In this document: positions 23,468 to 31,151 of the stretch, one piece after another | Layout: every line of letters begins with the position of its first letter | Numbering within the stretch: position 1 is the first letter of the stretch | Origin: RHKX01 sp963784885 | GTDB taxonomy: Bacteria > Actinomycetota > Thermoleophilia > Solirubrobacterales > 70-9 | Direction of reading: 5' to 3' | Assembly: GCA_963784885.1 (NCBI GenBank) | Contig: CAWATA010000007.1 | Coordinates: 1 to 64,000, forward strand | DNA length: 64,000 nucleotides | Program-made: the position numbers and the translations under genes | The notes under the pieces: generated by a model | What the model saw: only the letters and a program-made list of their open reading frames with translations | The model's database searches: none | Told to the model about the DNA's origin: nothing

Positions 23468-23703
23468 TCGGCCGGAGGGACGGTGGCGTCCCACTCGCCC
23501 TCGATCGGCTCGGCCAGCTCGTCGTCGCCGACCAGCTGCTCGACCGACCCGATCAGCGAGGCGTCCTCGTCGACGGGCACCAGCTGGGCGACGGGCTTGC
23601 CGCGCTTCGTGATCACGAGCTCGGACCCCGCCTCGGCGACCTCGTCGAGGATCGCCAGGCACTGCGCTTTGAATCGGCTGGCGCTGATGTGCTGCATGAC
23701 CAT
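23464..23703 (-). CDS. Phd/YefM-type antitoxin
   Basis: 79 residues. MQHISASRFKAQCLAILDEV and ELVITKRGKPVAQLVPVDED are the classic Phd/YefM N-terminal DNA-binding domain; the C-terminal acidic tail (DDELAEPIEGEWDATVPP) would wrap the toxin. ATG at 23703 (an in-frame ATG lies two codons later). Translationally coupled to the downstream PIN toxin. Confidence 0.85.
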   Translation of the reverse strand: MVMQHISASRFKAQCLAILDEVAEAGSELVITKRGKPVAQLVPVDEDASLIGSVEQLVGDDELAEPIEGEWDATVPPAD

Positions 23704-23722
23704 GGTCAGATTACCATGGTCA
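23698..23722 (-). promoter_or_regulatory. Repeated palindromic boxes at the antitoxin start, candidate operator
   Basis: The 10-mer accatggtca occurs at 23699-23708 and 23713-23722, 14 bp apart. Each copy contains the palindrome accatggt, and the first copy covers the antitoxin start codon. Phd-type antitoxins bind tandem palindromes near their promoters. A tatatg sequence just upstream could serve as a -10 element. Confidence 0.45.
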
Positions 23723-23827
23723 TATACTGGAAATCGTGGCCCTGACAGGCGATCGGCGGCAGGCGGCGCCGTGGGCGCCGCTCGATGCCAATCGGTGCCG
23801 ATCGGCGCCGGTCGGAGCGGGCCGAGC

Positions 23828-25039
23828 TCAGTCCCAGCTGGCGGGGGCGGACGGCTCCGGCTCGGGCGCCGCCTGGTGGCGGAGGCGGTCGCGGAACTCG
23901 CGGAAGCGCCAGAGCTCGTAGAGGATCATCGCCGTCATCACGGCGGTGGCGATCGCCAGGGTCGCGATCGCCGGGATCTCGACCGCGAGCGGGATCAGCG
24001 CCGCGAGGACGAGCGCGGTCACGAGGCGCTGGGTGCTGAAGCGGTGAACGTTGCGCCAGCGGAAGGCGACGTGGGCGAGCAGGTAGACGCCGAGGCCGCC
24101 GAGCATCGCCGTCGCCACCTCGATCTTCAGCGGCTCGTCGACGTGGCCGATCGTCTTCTTCAGGCCGAGCGCGAGCAGGACGATCCCGGCGACCATCGGG
24201 AAGTGCAGGTAGCTGAAGGAGTCGCGGGCGATCTCGTTCTGCTCGCGGCCGGGCGCCGCGTTCGCGAGCCGGCGCGCCGCGACGAGCGCGACGACGTCGA
24301 AGTAGGCCCACCAGAGCGTGCACGCGAGCGCGATCCCGAGCACCGCCGCCACCGAGATCCCGAACGTCAGCGTCTCCTCGGCGCCGACGCCGATCGCGAC
24401 GATCGACTCGCCGAGGGCGATGATCATGATCAGGCCGTGGCGCTCGGCGAAGTGCTCGGGAACGATCCGCCAGCCCTCGGAGCCGAAGAAGTAGGGGCCG
24501 GCCATGTCGAGGGCGAGCGCCAGCAGCCAGAGCGCCCCCTGCTCGACGCCGTCGAGCTGCGAGGCGATCACGAGCAGGCCGACGCTGATCGCGGTGCTGA
24601 CCGCCAGCCCGTTGGTGGAGGCGCGCAGGTCGGCGTCGTCGACGCTGGCGAGCCGGAACAGGGCGATGTGGGCGGCGCGGACGACCGCGTAGGCGCCGGC
24701 GAAGACGAGCCCGAGGTCCTCGAACACCTGTGGGACGCAGAGCGAGATCACGAGCAGCGCCGCCATCGCCGCGAAGATCACGATCCGGACCGCCCCCTCC
24801 TCCGGGTCGACGGTGCTGGTCAGCCACGAGTAGCCGACCCACGCCCACCAGAGGACGCCGAGCACGAGCAGGCCCTTGACCAGCCCCTCCCAGGTCGGCT
24901 CGTCGGCCATCAGCGCCGTGCACTGGGTGATCGCGAGGACGAAGACGAGGTCGAAGAAGAGCTCGAGCGGCGTCACCTCGCCGCGCTCGCGGAGCGTCGC
25001 CGCGATCTGCGGCCGATAGATCCGGGGCGTCGTCGGCAT
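23828..25039 (-). CDS. LtrA-like (low temperature requirement A family) membrane protein
   Basis: 403 residues with about ten to twelve transmembrane helices. The start EVTPLELFFDLVFVLAITQC is the hallmark of the LtrA family, and ERHGLIMIIALGESIVAIG is its second conserved block. LtrA was named from a Listeria cold-growth mutant; the biochemical role is unsettled. ATG at 25039 gives a short hydrophilic lead. The stop is 124 bp before the antitoxin gene, and the membrane glycosyltransferase-like gene lies 11 bp upstream on the same strand. Confidence 0.85.
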   Translation of the reverse strand: MPTTPRIYRPQIAATLRERGEVTPLELFFDLVFVLAITQCTALMADEPTWEGLVKGLLVLGVLWWAWVGYSWLTSTVDPEEGAVRIVIFAAMAALLVISLCVPQVFEDLGLVFAGAYAVVRAAHIALFRLASVDDADLRASTNGLAVSTAISVGLLVIASQLDGVEQGALWLLALALDMAGPYFFGSEGWRIVPEHFAERHGLIMIIALGESIVAIGVGAEETLTFGISVAAVLGIALACTLWWAYFDVVALVAARRLANAAPGREQNEIARDSFSYLHFPMVAGIVLLALGLKKTIGHVDEPLKIEVATAMLGGLGVYLLAHVAFRWRNVHRFSTQRLVTALVLAALIPLAVEIPAIATLAIATAVMTAMILYELWRFREFRDRLRHQAAPEPEPSAPASWD

Positions 25040-25050
25040 CGCCGCGACTC

Positions 25051-26841
25051 TTACCCGATCCGGCGGATCGGTGTGTCGGCGGAGACGTCGTCGGCGTCGC
25101 GGGCGACCATCGCGACGAGCAGCGGCCCGAGGAACCAGGGGATGTAGAGGTAGAACCAGTGCTCGAGGAGCATCTCGACGCCGATGATCAGCGCCGCGGC
25201 GAGGGCGGCGATCTGAATCAGCGTCCGCCGCCACGGGAAGAAGGCGACGACGATCCCGAGCAGGACGACGCCGGCCTTGAGCGCGGTGTGCAGCCACTCG
25301 AGGTCGTTCTGGCCCCAGATGCTGAACGGGCTCTCGCGCTCGAGCTGGGTCTGGACCGTCCGCTCCCAGAACATCGAGAGGCCGGGGTCGACGGCCGGGT
25401 AGGCGAGCAGGAGCGCCGTGAAGAACAGGAACGCGAGCGCGAAGAGGACGAGCGGGCGCAGCGCGTAGCGCCGGTCGGCGCGGGTGCGGAGCCGGATCCC
25501 GCGCCCGCCCGCGGCGTAGAGGGGGACGAGCGGCAGGGTCACGAACTTCGCCATCCCGGCGATCGCGATCAGCGACCCGCGGGCGAGCGGGCTCGCGAAG
25601 GCGACGAGGCTCCAGACGACGAGCGCGCTGATCAGCTCGTCGTTGGAGTTGCTCTGCATCACGAACGCGGTGTAGGGGTAGGCGACCCAGGCGAAGAGGA
25701 GGGTCAGCCCGAGGACGTTGCCCTCGCGGTCGGGGAACCAGACGGCGAGGCGGCGGCGGACGCGGCCGCCCCGCGGCTCGCTCGCCGGCTCGAGCGGGAC
25801 GTCTTCGTCACCGGGATCGTCGGCGCTGCGCCGGCGGCGGGCGAGGACGAGGCCGAGCGCGAAGAGGCCGGCGAGGGTCGCGGCGTCGAAGAAGATCGTC
25901 GCCCCGTGGGCGGCCGGGAGGTCGTCCCAGCCCCCGCGCCAAGGCAGCGCCGCCTCGAACGGCACGTAGGCGAAGTAGTTGGCGGGGCCGTAGGTGTCGC
26001 CGGTCGGGTTGTCGTCGGGGAAGGAGTCGTCGTAGATCGGCTTCGCGTCGGTGATCTTGTCGGCACCGATCACGCCGGCGTAGCCGACGTCGATGACGCC
26101 GGAGTCGCCGAGGTTGCCGACAAGGCGGAGCACGATCAGAGCGACGACCGCGGTCGTCATCAGCCAGACCGGGATGCTCGGGCGCAGCCCCTCCCCCGCC
26201 GAGCGATCGAGGCCATGACCGCGAAAGCCGATCCAGAGCATGCGAGCGAGCAGGTAGGCGAGCAGCGGATAGACGAGCGGGACCGACGTGCCGATCTCGG
26301 CGGCGTTGAAGTAGGCCTGGCTGACCCCGAAGCCGAGCAGCACGAGCAGGTCGAGATGGACCCACTTGCGCCAGCGCCGGAAGTCGAAGAGGCCCGCGAG
26401 GAAGATCAGGGCGAGCGGGATCCAGACCCAGGGCGAGTTGAGGATGTGGCCGAACTGCCCGGGCTTGCCGCGCGCCATCGGCCAGTCGACCGCCGGCCCG
26501 GTCCACGACTGCGTCACCGCCCCGGTCTCGCCGTCGACGATCACGAGGTTGACTTTGGTGCCGTTCAGGTAGTAGCCGACCTCCCAGACCCGGACGGCCT
26601 CCGCCTTGACGTCGGCGGTCAGCGAGTCCTCCGAGGTCAGCTCCGCCTTCCGGGCGACGATCTTCGGGTCGGTGTCGGCGACCTTGACGGCCGCCTCGGC
26701 GGAGACCTCGTAGTCGGACGGCTGCTCGGGGAAGCCCGACGTGACCGGGGTCGTGCCCTCGGCCGGCGCGGTCGCCGCCAGCGCCAGCGCCCCGAGCACC
26801 GTCGCGAGGACGGCACAGATGATCGCCCCGGCGCGCCTCAC
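25051..26841 (-). CDS. Polytopic membrane protein, GT87-like glycosyltransferase with N-terminal exported domain
   Basis: 596 residues. A signal sequence (ICAVLATVLGALALAATAPA) is followed by an exported domain of about 100 residues with WEVGYYLNGTKVNLVIVDGE, similar to PepSY-type modules, and then about eleven transmembrane helices. The loop GPANYFAYVPFEAALPWRGG and the later YPYTAFVMQSNSNDELISAL resemble the lumenal and catalytic regions of polyprenyl-phosphate-sugar (GT87/DUF2029) transferases. I infer a mannosyl- or glycosyltransferase acting outside the membrane, but the acceptor is unknown. Co-oriented with LtrA, GtrA and the phosphatase-superfamily gene. Confidence 0.55.
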   Translation of the reverse strand: MRRAGAIICAVLATVLGALALAATAPAEGTTPVTSGFPEQPSDYEVSAEAAVKVADTDPKIVARKAELTSEDSLTADVKAEAVRVWEVGYYLNGTKVNLVIVDGETGAVTQSWTGPAVDWPMARGKPGQFGHILNSPWVWIPLALIFLAGLFDFRRWRKWVHLDLLVLLGFGVSQAYFNAAEIGTSVPLVYPLLAYLLARMLWIGFRGHGLDRSAGEGLRPSIPVWLMTTAVVALIVLRLVGNLGDSGVIDVGYAGVIGADKITDAKPIYDDSFPDDNPTGDTYGPANYFAYVPFEAALPWRGGWDDLPAAHGATIFFDAATLAGLFALGLVLARRRRSADDPGDEDVPLEPASEPRGGRVRRRLAVWFPDREGNVLGLTLLFAWVAYPYTAFVMQSNSNDELISALVVWSLVAFASPLARGSLIAIAGMAKFVTLPLVPLYAAGGRGIRLRTRADRRYALRPLVLFALAFLFFTALLLAYPAVDPGLSMFWERTVQTQLERESPFSIWGQNDLEWLHTALKAGVVLLGIVVAFFPWRRTLIQIAALAAALIIGVEMLLEHWFYLYIPWFLGPLLVAMVARDADDVSADTPIRRIG

Positions 26842-26856
26842 GCCGGCGTGACGGCG

Positions 26857-27065
26857 CTCACTGCTGCGGTTCCTGGTCCTCCGGCTTCGGCTTCTCGCGC
26901 GCCACCCGCGCGGCGGCCTTGGCCTTGTCGGAGACCGAGCCCTCGGCCCCCGGCGATTCCCTTCATCCGGTCGGCCTTCGCCTTGAGGGCGTCGGTGCCG
27001 CCCTGCTGATCGATCAGATCCTTCGCCTTCTGTGCTCGGGCGGAGAGCTTGCTGAAGTTGACCAT
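26857..27065 (-). CDS. Rv0909/MT0933-type antitoxin-like protein, frameshift in a G-run
   Basis: The first 40 residues, MVNFSKLSARAQKAKDLIDQ and GGTDALKAKADRMKGIA, match the Lys-rich helical antitoxin family named after Rv0909. A run of five G near 26950 breaks the frame; removing one base restores GAEGSVSDKAKAAARVAREK and a stop at 26857-26859, giving about 69 residues. No partner toxin (SRPBCC-type, as with Rv0910) is adjacent, so it is an orphan or has another function. Cytosolic and strongly charged. Confidence 0.55.
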
Positions 27066-27104
27066 GGGGGAACTATGCCAGCCGCGGCCGGCCGGCCCGC
27101 TCGA

Positions 27105-27617
27105 TCAGCGGTCGAACGTCCAGAGCTTGTTGCCGATGAAGTTGACCGGCGTGGCCAGCGCGACCGCGATCGCCTGGCTCGGCAGCTCGGGCATGCCGGC
27201 GCCGGAGACGAGCAACTCGAGGATCGCGAGGTTGACGCCGAGGCCGACGACGCTGACGGTGAAGAACCGCGCCGCCTGAAAGCCCGCGTGCGAATCCTTC
27301 GAGCCCTGCCGGCGGAACGTCCAGTGGCGGTTGAGGAGGAAGTTGTTGGTGACCGCGACGACGAAGGCGCCGACCGCGGCGAGCAGGTGGTTGACGTCGC
27401 CGCCCTTGGTCAGCAGCGTGAAGACGATCAGGTTGACGACGTAGCCGGTGCCGCCGACGACCCCGAAGTGGAAGAGCTGGAGCCAGTTGGCCGGCTCCTT
27501 CGTGCCGAGATGGACGCGCCTGATCAGCCTCCAGGCCCAATCGGCGGCGGCATCCCATCGTCCGGGGGGCGGCTGCACGGCCGCCCCCTCTCCTGTCTGG
27601 AGGTCGGTCCCCACCAC
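27105..27617 (-). CDS. GtrA-like membrane protein
   Basis: 170 residues with four transmembrane helices: FHFGVVGGTGYVVNLIVFTL, LLAAVGAFVVAVTNNFLLNR, FFTVSVVGLGVNLAILELLV and AIAVALATPVNFIGNKLWTF. The NNFLLNRHWTF and NFIGNKLWTF motifs are diagnostic of GtrA-like flippases or carriers of polyprenyl-phosphate-linked sugars. It begins 7 bp after the phosphatase-superfamily gene, so the two are co-transcribed. This fits a cell-envelope glycan role together with the GT87-like protein. Confidence 0.85.
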   Translation of the reverse strand: MVGTDLQTGEGAAVQPPPGRWDAAADWAWRLIRRVHLGTKEPANWLQLFHFGVVGGTGYVVNLIVFTLLTKGGDVNHLLAAVGAFVVAVTNNFLLNRHWTFRRQGSKDSHAGFQAARFFTVSVVGLGVNLAILELLVSGAGMPELPSQAIAVALATPVNFIGNKLWTFDR

Positions 27618-27624
27618 ACCAATC

Positions 27625-29127
27625 CTAGTTCCCGAGCCCGAAATGGCCCTCGATCAGGCCGTAGACGTCGCTGATCGCCCACTGCTCGCGCTCCGGCCGC
27701 TCGCCGTCGACGCCGACCGTGAGCAGCGTCCCGAGCGAGTCCGTCGCCAGCAGCGATCCGTGGCTGCCGCCCGGGATGTGGTTGCCGCCGCCCCAGTCGA
27801 CGCACTCCCAACCGGTCGCGAGGCTGACGAGGATGTCACCGGCGTTCGGGTTGTTGAGCGCCGCCCAGAGGCGGGCGAGCGCGTCCGGGTAGTCGTCGCT
27901 GACGAAGCGGCCGGCGTGGACGCGGCCGCTGAGCGCCGCCGGGTCGCCGTCGAGCTCCCACGTCCGGCCGCGGCGGTCGGTCACCGCGCCGCCGGGGCGG
28001 AAGCGGAGCTCGATGCCGCTGCCGCTGACCGCCGCCCAGCGCCCGTGCTCGTCCCCCTCGGGGGTGATCCAGGCGAGCAGGTCGACGCCGTCGACCTCGT
28101 GCTCGAGGTGGGCGGAGACCTCGGCGCCGAGCCGCGCCCGTTCGTCCTCATCGCCGGGCAGCAGCCAGACGGCGGCCCCGCGGCCGCTCGGGCCGACCGC
28201 GAGCTGGTCGGCATCGGTCAGCTCGGCGTTCGGCTGCAGCACCTGCCAGCGCTCGCCGAGCACCGCCTGGAGCTCGAGCGGGTGCTCGACGAAGCTCTGG
28301 CCGTGGTCGGAGACGACGATCACGGCGTTGGCGGCGAGGAAGCGGTCGATGCCGCCGTGGGCGCCGACGAGCTCGGCCATCGCGTCGTCGGCGAGCGCGA
28401 TCGCCTCCCGCGTCTGCTCCGGCCCGTCCTTGTGGGAGTAGTAGTCGACGTCGGGCAGCGAGTAGAGGAGGAAGTCGTAGAGATCGTGCTCGACCAGGTC
28501 GCGGGCGGCGGCGGCCGAGTAGGCGTCGCGGGTGGCCGGTCGCGCCAGCGTCGGCTTCGCGTCGACCTTGCGGGAGGAGTAGAGCTCGCCGTAGAAGAGC
28601 TCCTCGGGGCCCCAGACCGCGTGGTGGAACTTGGCGGCGTTGGCGAACGCCTTCAGCAGGCCCTCGAGGCCGACCTCGTGCCGGGTCCGGCCGCGGTAGA
28701 TCAGAAACGGTGTGCAGGCGGTCCGGTGACCGGCATCGGCGAGCCGTTCGAACAGCGTCGGGGTCTCGTAGTTGAGGTGCCCCATGTTGAGGTTGTAGAC
28801 GGTGTCGTAGAGCGAGCGGAAGAGCCCGAACGCGCGCGTCGCCTCGAACGAGGAGCCGTACTCGACGTAGCGCTCCTCCGAGCGCCGGTACCAGTTCATC
28901 CCCGGGATCAGGTGGCGATCGGGGCGCACCCCGGTCGTGATCTCCGAGGTGCAGACGGGGGTCACCGACGGAAACGACGAGACGCAGTCACCGACCAGCT
29001 CGCCGCGGGCGATCAGCTTCTTGAAGGTCGGGGCGTCGCCGGCCTCGACCGTCTTCAGCAGCATGTCGGCGCGGAGCGAGTCGACGACGACCAGCACCAG
29101 CTTCCGTTGTCGCTTCTCGGCGGCCAT
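27625..29127 (-). CDS. Alkaline-phosphatase-superfamily (type I phosphodiesterase/nucleotide pyrophosphatase-like) enzyme
   Basis: 500 residues. Metal and nucleophile sites: KLVLVVVDSLRADML (first Asp), SSFPSVTPVCTSEITTG (Thr nucleophile), LPDVDYYSHKDGP (Asp and His), VIVVSDHGQSF (Asp-His) and IPGGSHGSL (His). These are the two-zinc site residues of the NPP and phosphoglycerol-transferase branch. No signal peptide, so it is cytosolic or attached. Possible roles are hydrolysis of nucleotide-sugar or phospholipid diesters. Starts at ATG 29127; divergent from the MOSC gene by 49 bp. Confidence 0.8.
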   Translation of the reverse strand: MAAEKRQRKLVLVVVDSLRADMLLKTVEAGDAPTFKKLIARGELVGDCVSSFPSVTPVCTSEITTGVRPDRHLIPGMNWYRRSEERYVEYGSSFEATRAFGLFRSLYDTVYNLNMGHLNYETPTLFERLADAGHRTACTPFLIYRGRTRHEVGLEGLLKAFANAAKFHHAVWGPEELFYGELYSSRKVDAKPTLARPATRDAYSAAAARDLVEHDLYDFLLYSLPDVDYYSHKDGPEQTREAIALADDAMAELVGAHGGIDRFLAANAVIVVSDHGQSFVEHPLELQAVLGERWQVLQPNAELTDADQLAVGPSGRGAAVWLLPGDEDERARLGAEVSAHLEHEVDGVDLLAWITPEGDEHGRWAAVSGSGIELRFRPGGAVTDRRGRTWELDGDPAALSGRVHAGRFVSDDYPDALARLWAALNNPNAGDILVSLATGWECVDWGGGNHIPGGSHGSLLATDSLGTLLTVGVDGERPEREQWAISDVYGLIEGHFGLGN

Positions 29128-29176
29128 CGGGGCTCGGGAGGTTTGCAGAACCGGGCGGGAGCGTAGGATCGGATTC

Positions 29177-29734
29177 GTGGCCGCCGTCGAACGCGAGCAA
29201 CTGGAGTCCGGACTCGAAGGCGTCAGCGAATCCCCGGCGGACCGCGGGCGTCTCGAGCTGATCGTGACCCGGCCCGAGGAGGAGTCCAGGGTCATCGCCG
29301 ACTCCGGGCGGCTCGACCTGGACCTGGGTCTCGTCGGGGACATGTGGTCGCGGCGGCAGACCTCGTCCACGGCCGACGGCGGTCCCGATCCGGATGCGCA
29401 GATCACCGTGATGAACGCCCGGTCGGCGGCGCTCTTCGCCGACAGCGCCGACGGCGCCGACTGGGCCGAGGCCGGCGACCAGCTCTACGTCGACCTCGAC
29501 CTGAGCGCCGACAACCTGCCGGCCGGCACCCGCCTGGCGATCGGCGATGCGGTCCTGGAGGTGACGGCGGCGCCGCACCTCGGCTGCGGCAAGTTCTCCC
29601 GCCGCTTCGGCGTCGACGCGCTCAAGATCGTCAACTCCGAGACCGGCAGGCGGATGCGGCTGCGCGGGCTCAACGCGAAGGTCGTCGTGGCCGGGGACAT
29701 CACCGTCGGTGACGAGGTCACGAAACTCGGCTGA
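29177..29734 (+). CDS. MOSC-domain protein
   Basis: 185 residues from a GTG start. The C-terminal part holds the MOSC fold: ITVMNARSAALFADSADGAD, LSADNLPAGTRLAIGDAVLE, the conserved Cys in PHLGCGKFSRRFGVDAL, and LRGLNAKVVVAGDITVGDE. MOSC proteins handle sulfur bound to molybdenum cofactor or act as metal-sulfur carriers; a single-domain protein like this usually has no assigned partner. Preceded by no other gene on its strand and followed by a perfect hairpin. Confidence 0.8.
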   Translation: MAAVEREQLESGLEGVSESPADRGRLELIVTRPEEESRVIADSGRLDLDLGLVGDMWSRRQTSSTADGGPDPDAQITVMNARSAALFADSADGADWAEAGDQLYVDLDLSADNLPAGTRLAIGDAVLEVTAAPHLGCGKFSRRFGVDALKIVNSETGRRMRLRGLNAKVVVAGDITVGDEVTKLG

Positions 29735-29746
29735 GTCCGCACGAGA

Positions 29747-29770
29747 CGGGGCGGCCCGAAGGCCGCCCCG
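29747..29770. terminator. Hairpin terminator between convergent genes
   Basis: cggggcggcc and ggccgccccg pair perfectly around a cgaa tetraloop. It lies 13 bp after the MOSC stop and 29 bp after the stop of the convergent secreted-protein gene, so it can serve both. No long T-run. Confidence 0.7.
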
Positions 29771-29798
29771 CTCGACTCCCCCGTGATTTGCGCTGCGC

Positions 29799-30362
29799 CT
29801 ACTTGAAGGCGACCTGGACCCGGCCGATCGGGGTCCCCTTCGCGATGTGAGCGCCGAAGGTCGCCGAGAGTGCCTCGGCGCCCGGGCCCGCGAGCTTCGC
29901 CTTGACCCGCTTGACGGTCTTGCCGCCGTTCGTGAGCTTCGCCTTGCGCAGATCGAGGGTCAGCAGCCTGACCTTCTGCTTGCCGGCGAAGGCGACGAGC
30001 TTCGCCTTCTTGTTCGTGATCCGAACGATGAAGTTCTTCACCTTGAGCTTCGCGTGCGAGCTCTTGAACTTCAGACCGCCCTTGTGCTTGATCGAGCCGG
30101 TGAGGTTCGGCGACAGGTTCGCGCCCGTGATCGGGAAGGCGATGCCGCCGTTGGCCGCCTTGGCCGGCTTCGTCGGGGTGACCGAGATGCCGAGACCCGC
30201 GAGGGTCTTGAACGTCGGGGCGTTCGGCTTCAGGGTCGTCGTACCGAGCGACTTCGCCTCGGCGGTGGCGGCGGTCACCATCATCAGCGCTGCAGCGGCT
30301 GCTGCGACGGCGATCAGGCGCTGCCGGATCATGGTCTTGGAGATTGTCTTCGAATCGGTCAC
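29799..30362 (-). CDS. Secreted protein, HtaA-like beta-rich domain
   Basis: 187 residues from a GTG at 30362 with aaggag 6 nt upstream; an ATG at 30332 is a shorter possibility. Signal peptide LIAVAAAAAALMMVTAATAEA. The mature part is Lys- and Gly-rich and beta-stranded: GLGISVTPTKPAKAANGGIA, FPITGANLSPNLTGSIKHKG and LVAFAGKQKVRLLTLDLRKA, a pattern like HtaA-type secreted domains found repeatedly in this class of bacteria. Heme binding has been shown for some HtaA proteins but is not implied here. Role unknown. Confidence 0.6.
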   Translation of the reverse strand: MTDSKTISKTMIRQRLIAVAAAAAALMMVTAATAEAKSLGTTTLKPNAPTFKTLAGLGISVTPTKPAKAANGGIAFPITGANLSPNLTGSIKHKGGLKFKSSHAKLKVKNFIVRITNKKAKLVAFAGKQKVRLLTLDLRKAKLTNGGKTVKRVKAKLAGPGAEALSATFGAHIAKGTPIGRVQVAFK

Positions 30363-30529
30363 TTCGGACTCCTTCGCTAGCAGGGTCTCCCCCTTCAAGC
30401 CATCGCTACGAAGCGAAGCCGGATCCGGATCACCGGCTGCGGCGAACGGCCGACCCGGGGGAACGGCGCCGGCGCGCCCTCGGAGCTGCCGCGATCGACC
30501 TCACCGTCGCGGGCCTGGTGCGGCTCGGG

Positions 30530-31120
30530 TCAGCGGAGGATGCGCAGGCCCTCGTACTTCTCGCCGGCCCGGCGGCGGCGGCTGACCGCGAGCCAGATCA
30601 ACGCCGCGAGGGCGAGCAGCGAGACCGGCGGCAGGAAGAGGCTGACGGCGGCGAGGACGATCCCGGCCGCGGCGAAGGCGACGATCATGAAGTTGGCGGC
30701 GTCGGCCTCCTCGCTGCCCGGCTCGTTGCCCTCGGCGCGCTTGATCGCCCCGGCGAGGACCGAGAACGACACGTTCGCGGCGAACGCGGCGGCGACCGCC
30801 CCGATGACGATCCCGATGATCGCGTGCTCCCCCTCCTCGGCCAGCGACGCCGCGGCGACGATCGCGCCGATCGCGGCCAGCACCGCGATCGAGGGGCCGC
30901 GCATCGCCTCGCGGCCGCGCGCGAACATGAAGACGACGACGATCGCGAGCATCGTCACCAGAAACCAGGTCTCCGACAGGAAGCGGTAGTCGGTGCCGTC
31001 GGGCTGGATGCCGGAGCCGAGCGCGGCCATCATCGCGATGAAGAGCGCCGCGATCGGACCGCCGATTCCGACGGCGAGGGCGAGCCCGAGGCCCTGGCAG
31101 ATCGCCATGAACAGGTCCAT
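30530..31120 (-). CDS. Multi-pass membrane protein (DUF4126-like)
   Basis: 196 residues with about five or six hydrophobic helices: LGLALAVGIGGPIAALFIAM, SETWFLVTMLAIVVVFMFARG, IIGIVIGAVAAAFAANVSFS and IVAFAAAGIVLAAVSLFLPP. The start MDLFMAICQGLGLALAVGIG resembles DUF4126 proteins, although the assignment is tentative. Basic C-terminus. Divergent from the aminotransferase by 31 bp. Function unknown. Confidence 0.6.
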   Translation of the reverse strand: MDLFMAICQGLGLALAVGIGGPIAALFIAMMAALGSGIQPDGTDYRFLSETWFLVTMLAIVVVFMFARGREAMRGPSIAVLAAIGAIVAAASLAEEGEHAIIGIVIGAVAAAFAANVSFSVLAGAIKRAEGNEPGSEEADAANFMIVAFAAAGIVLAAVSLFLPPVSLLALAALIWLAVSRRRRAGEKYEGLRILR

Positions 31121-31151
31121 CTGCGCGGGCAGCCTAGTTCATACTTGCGCG

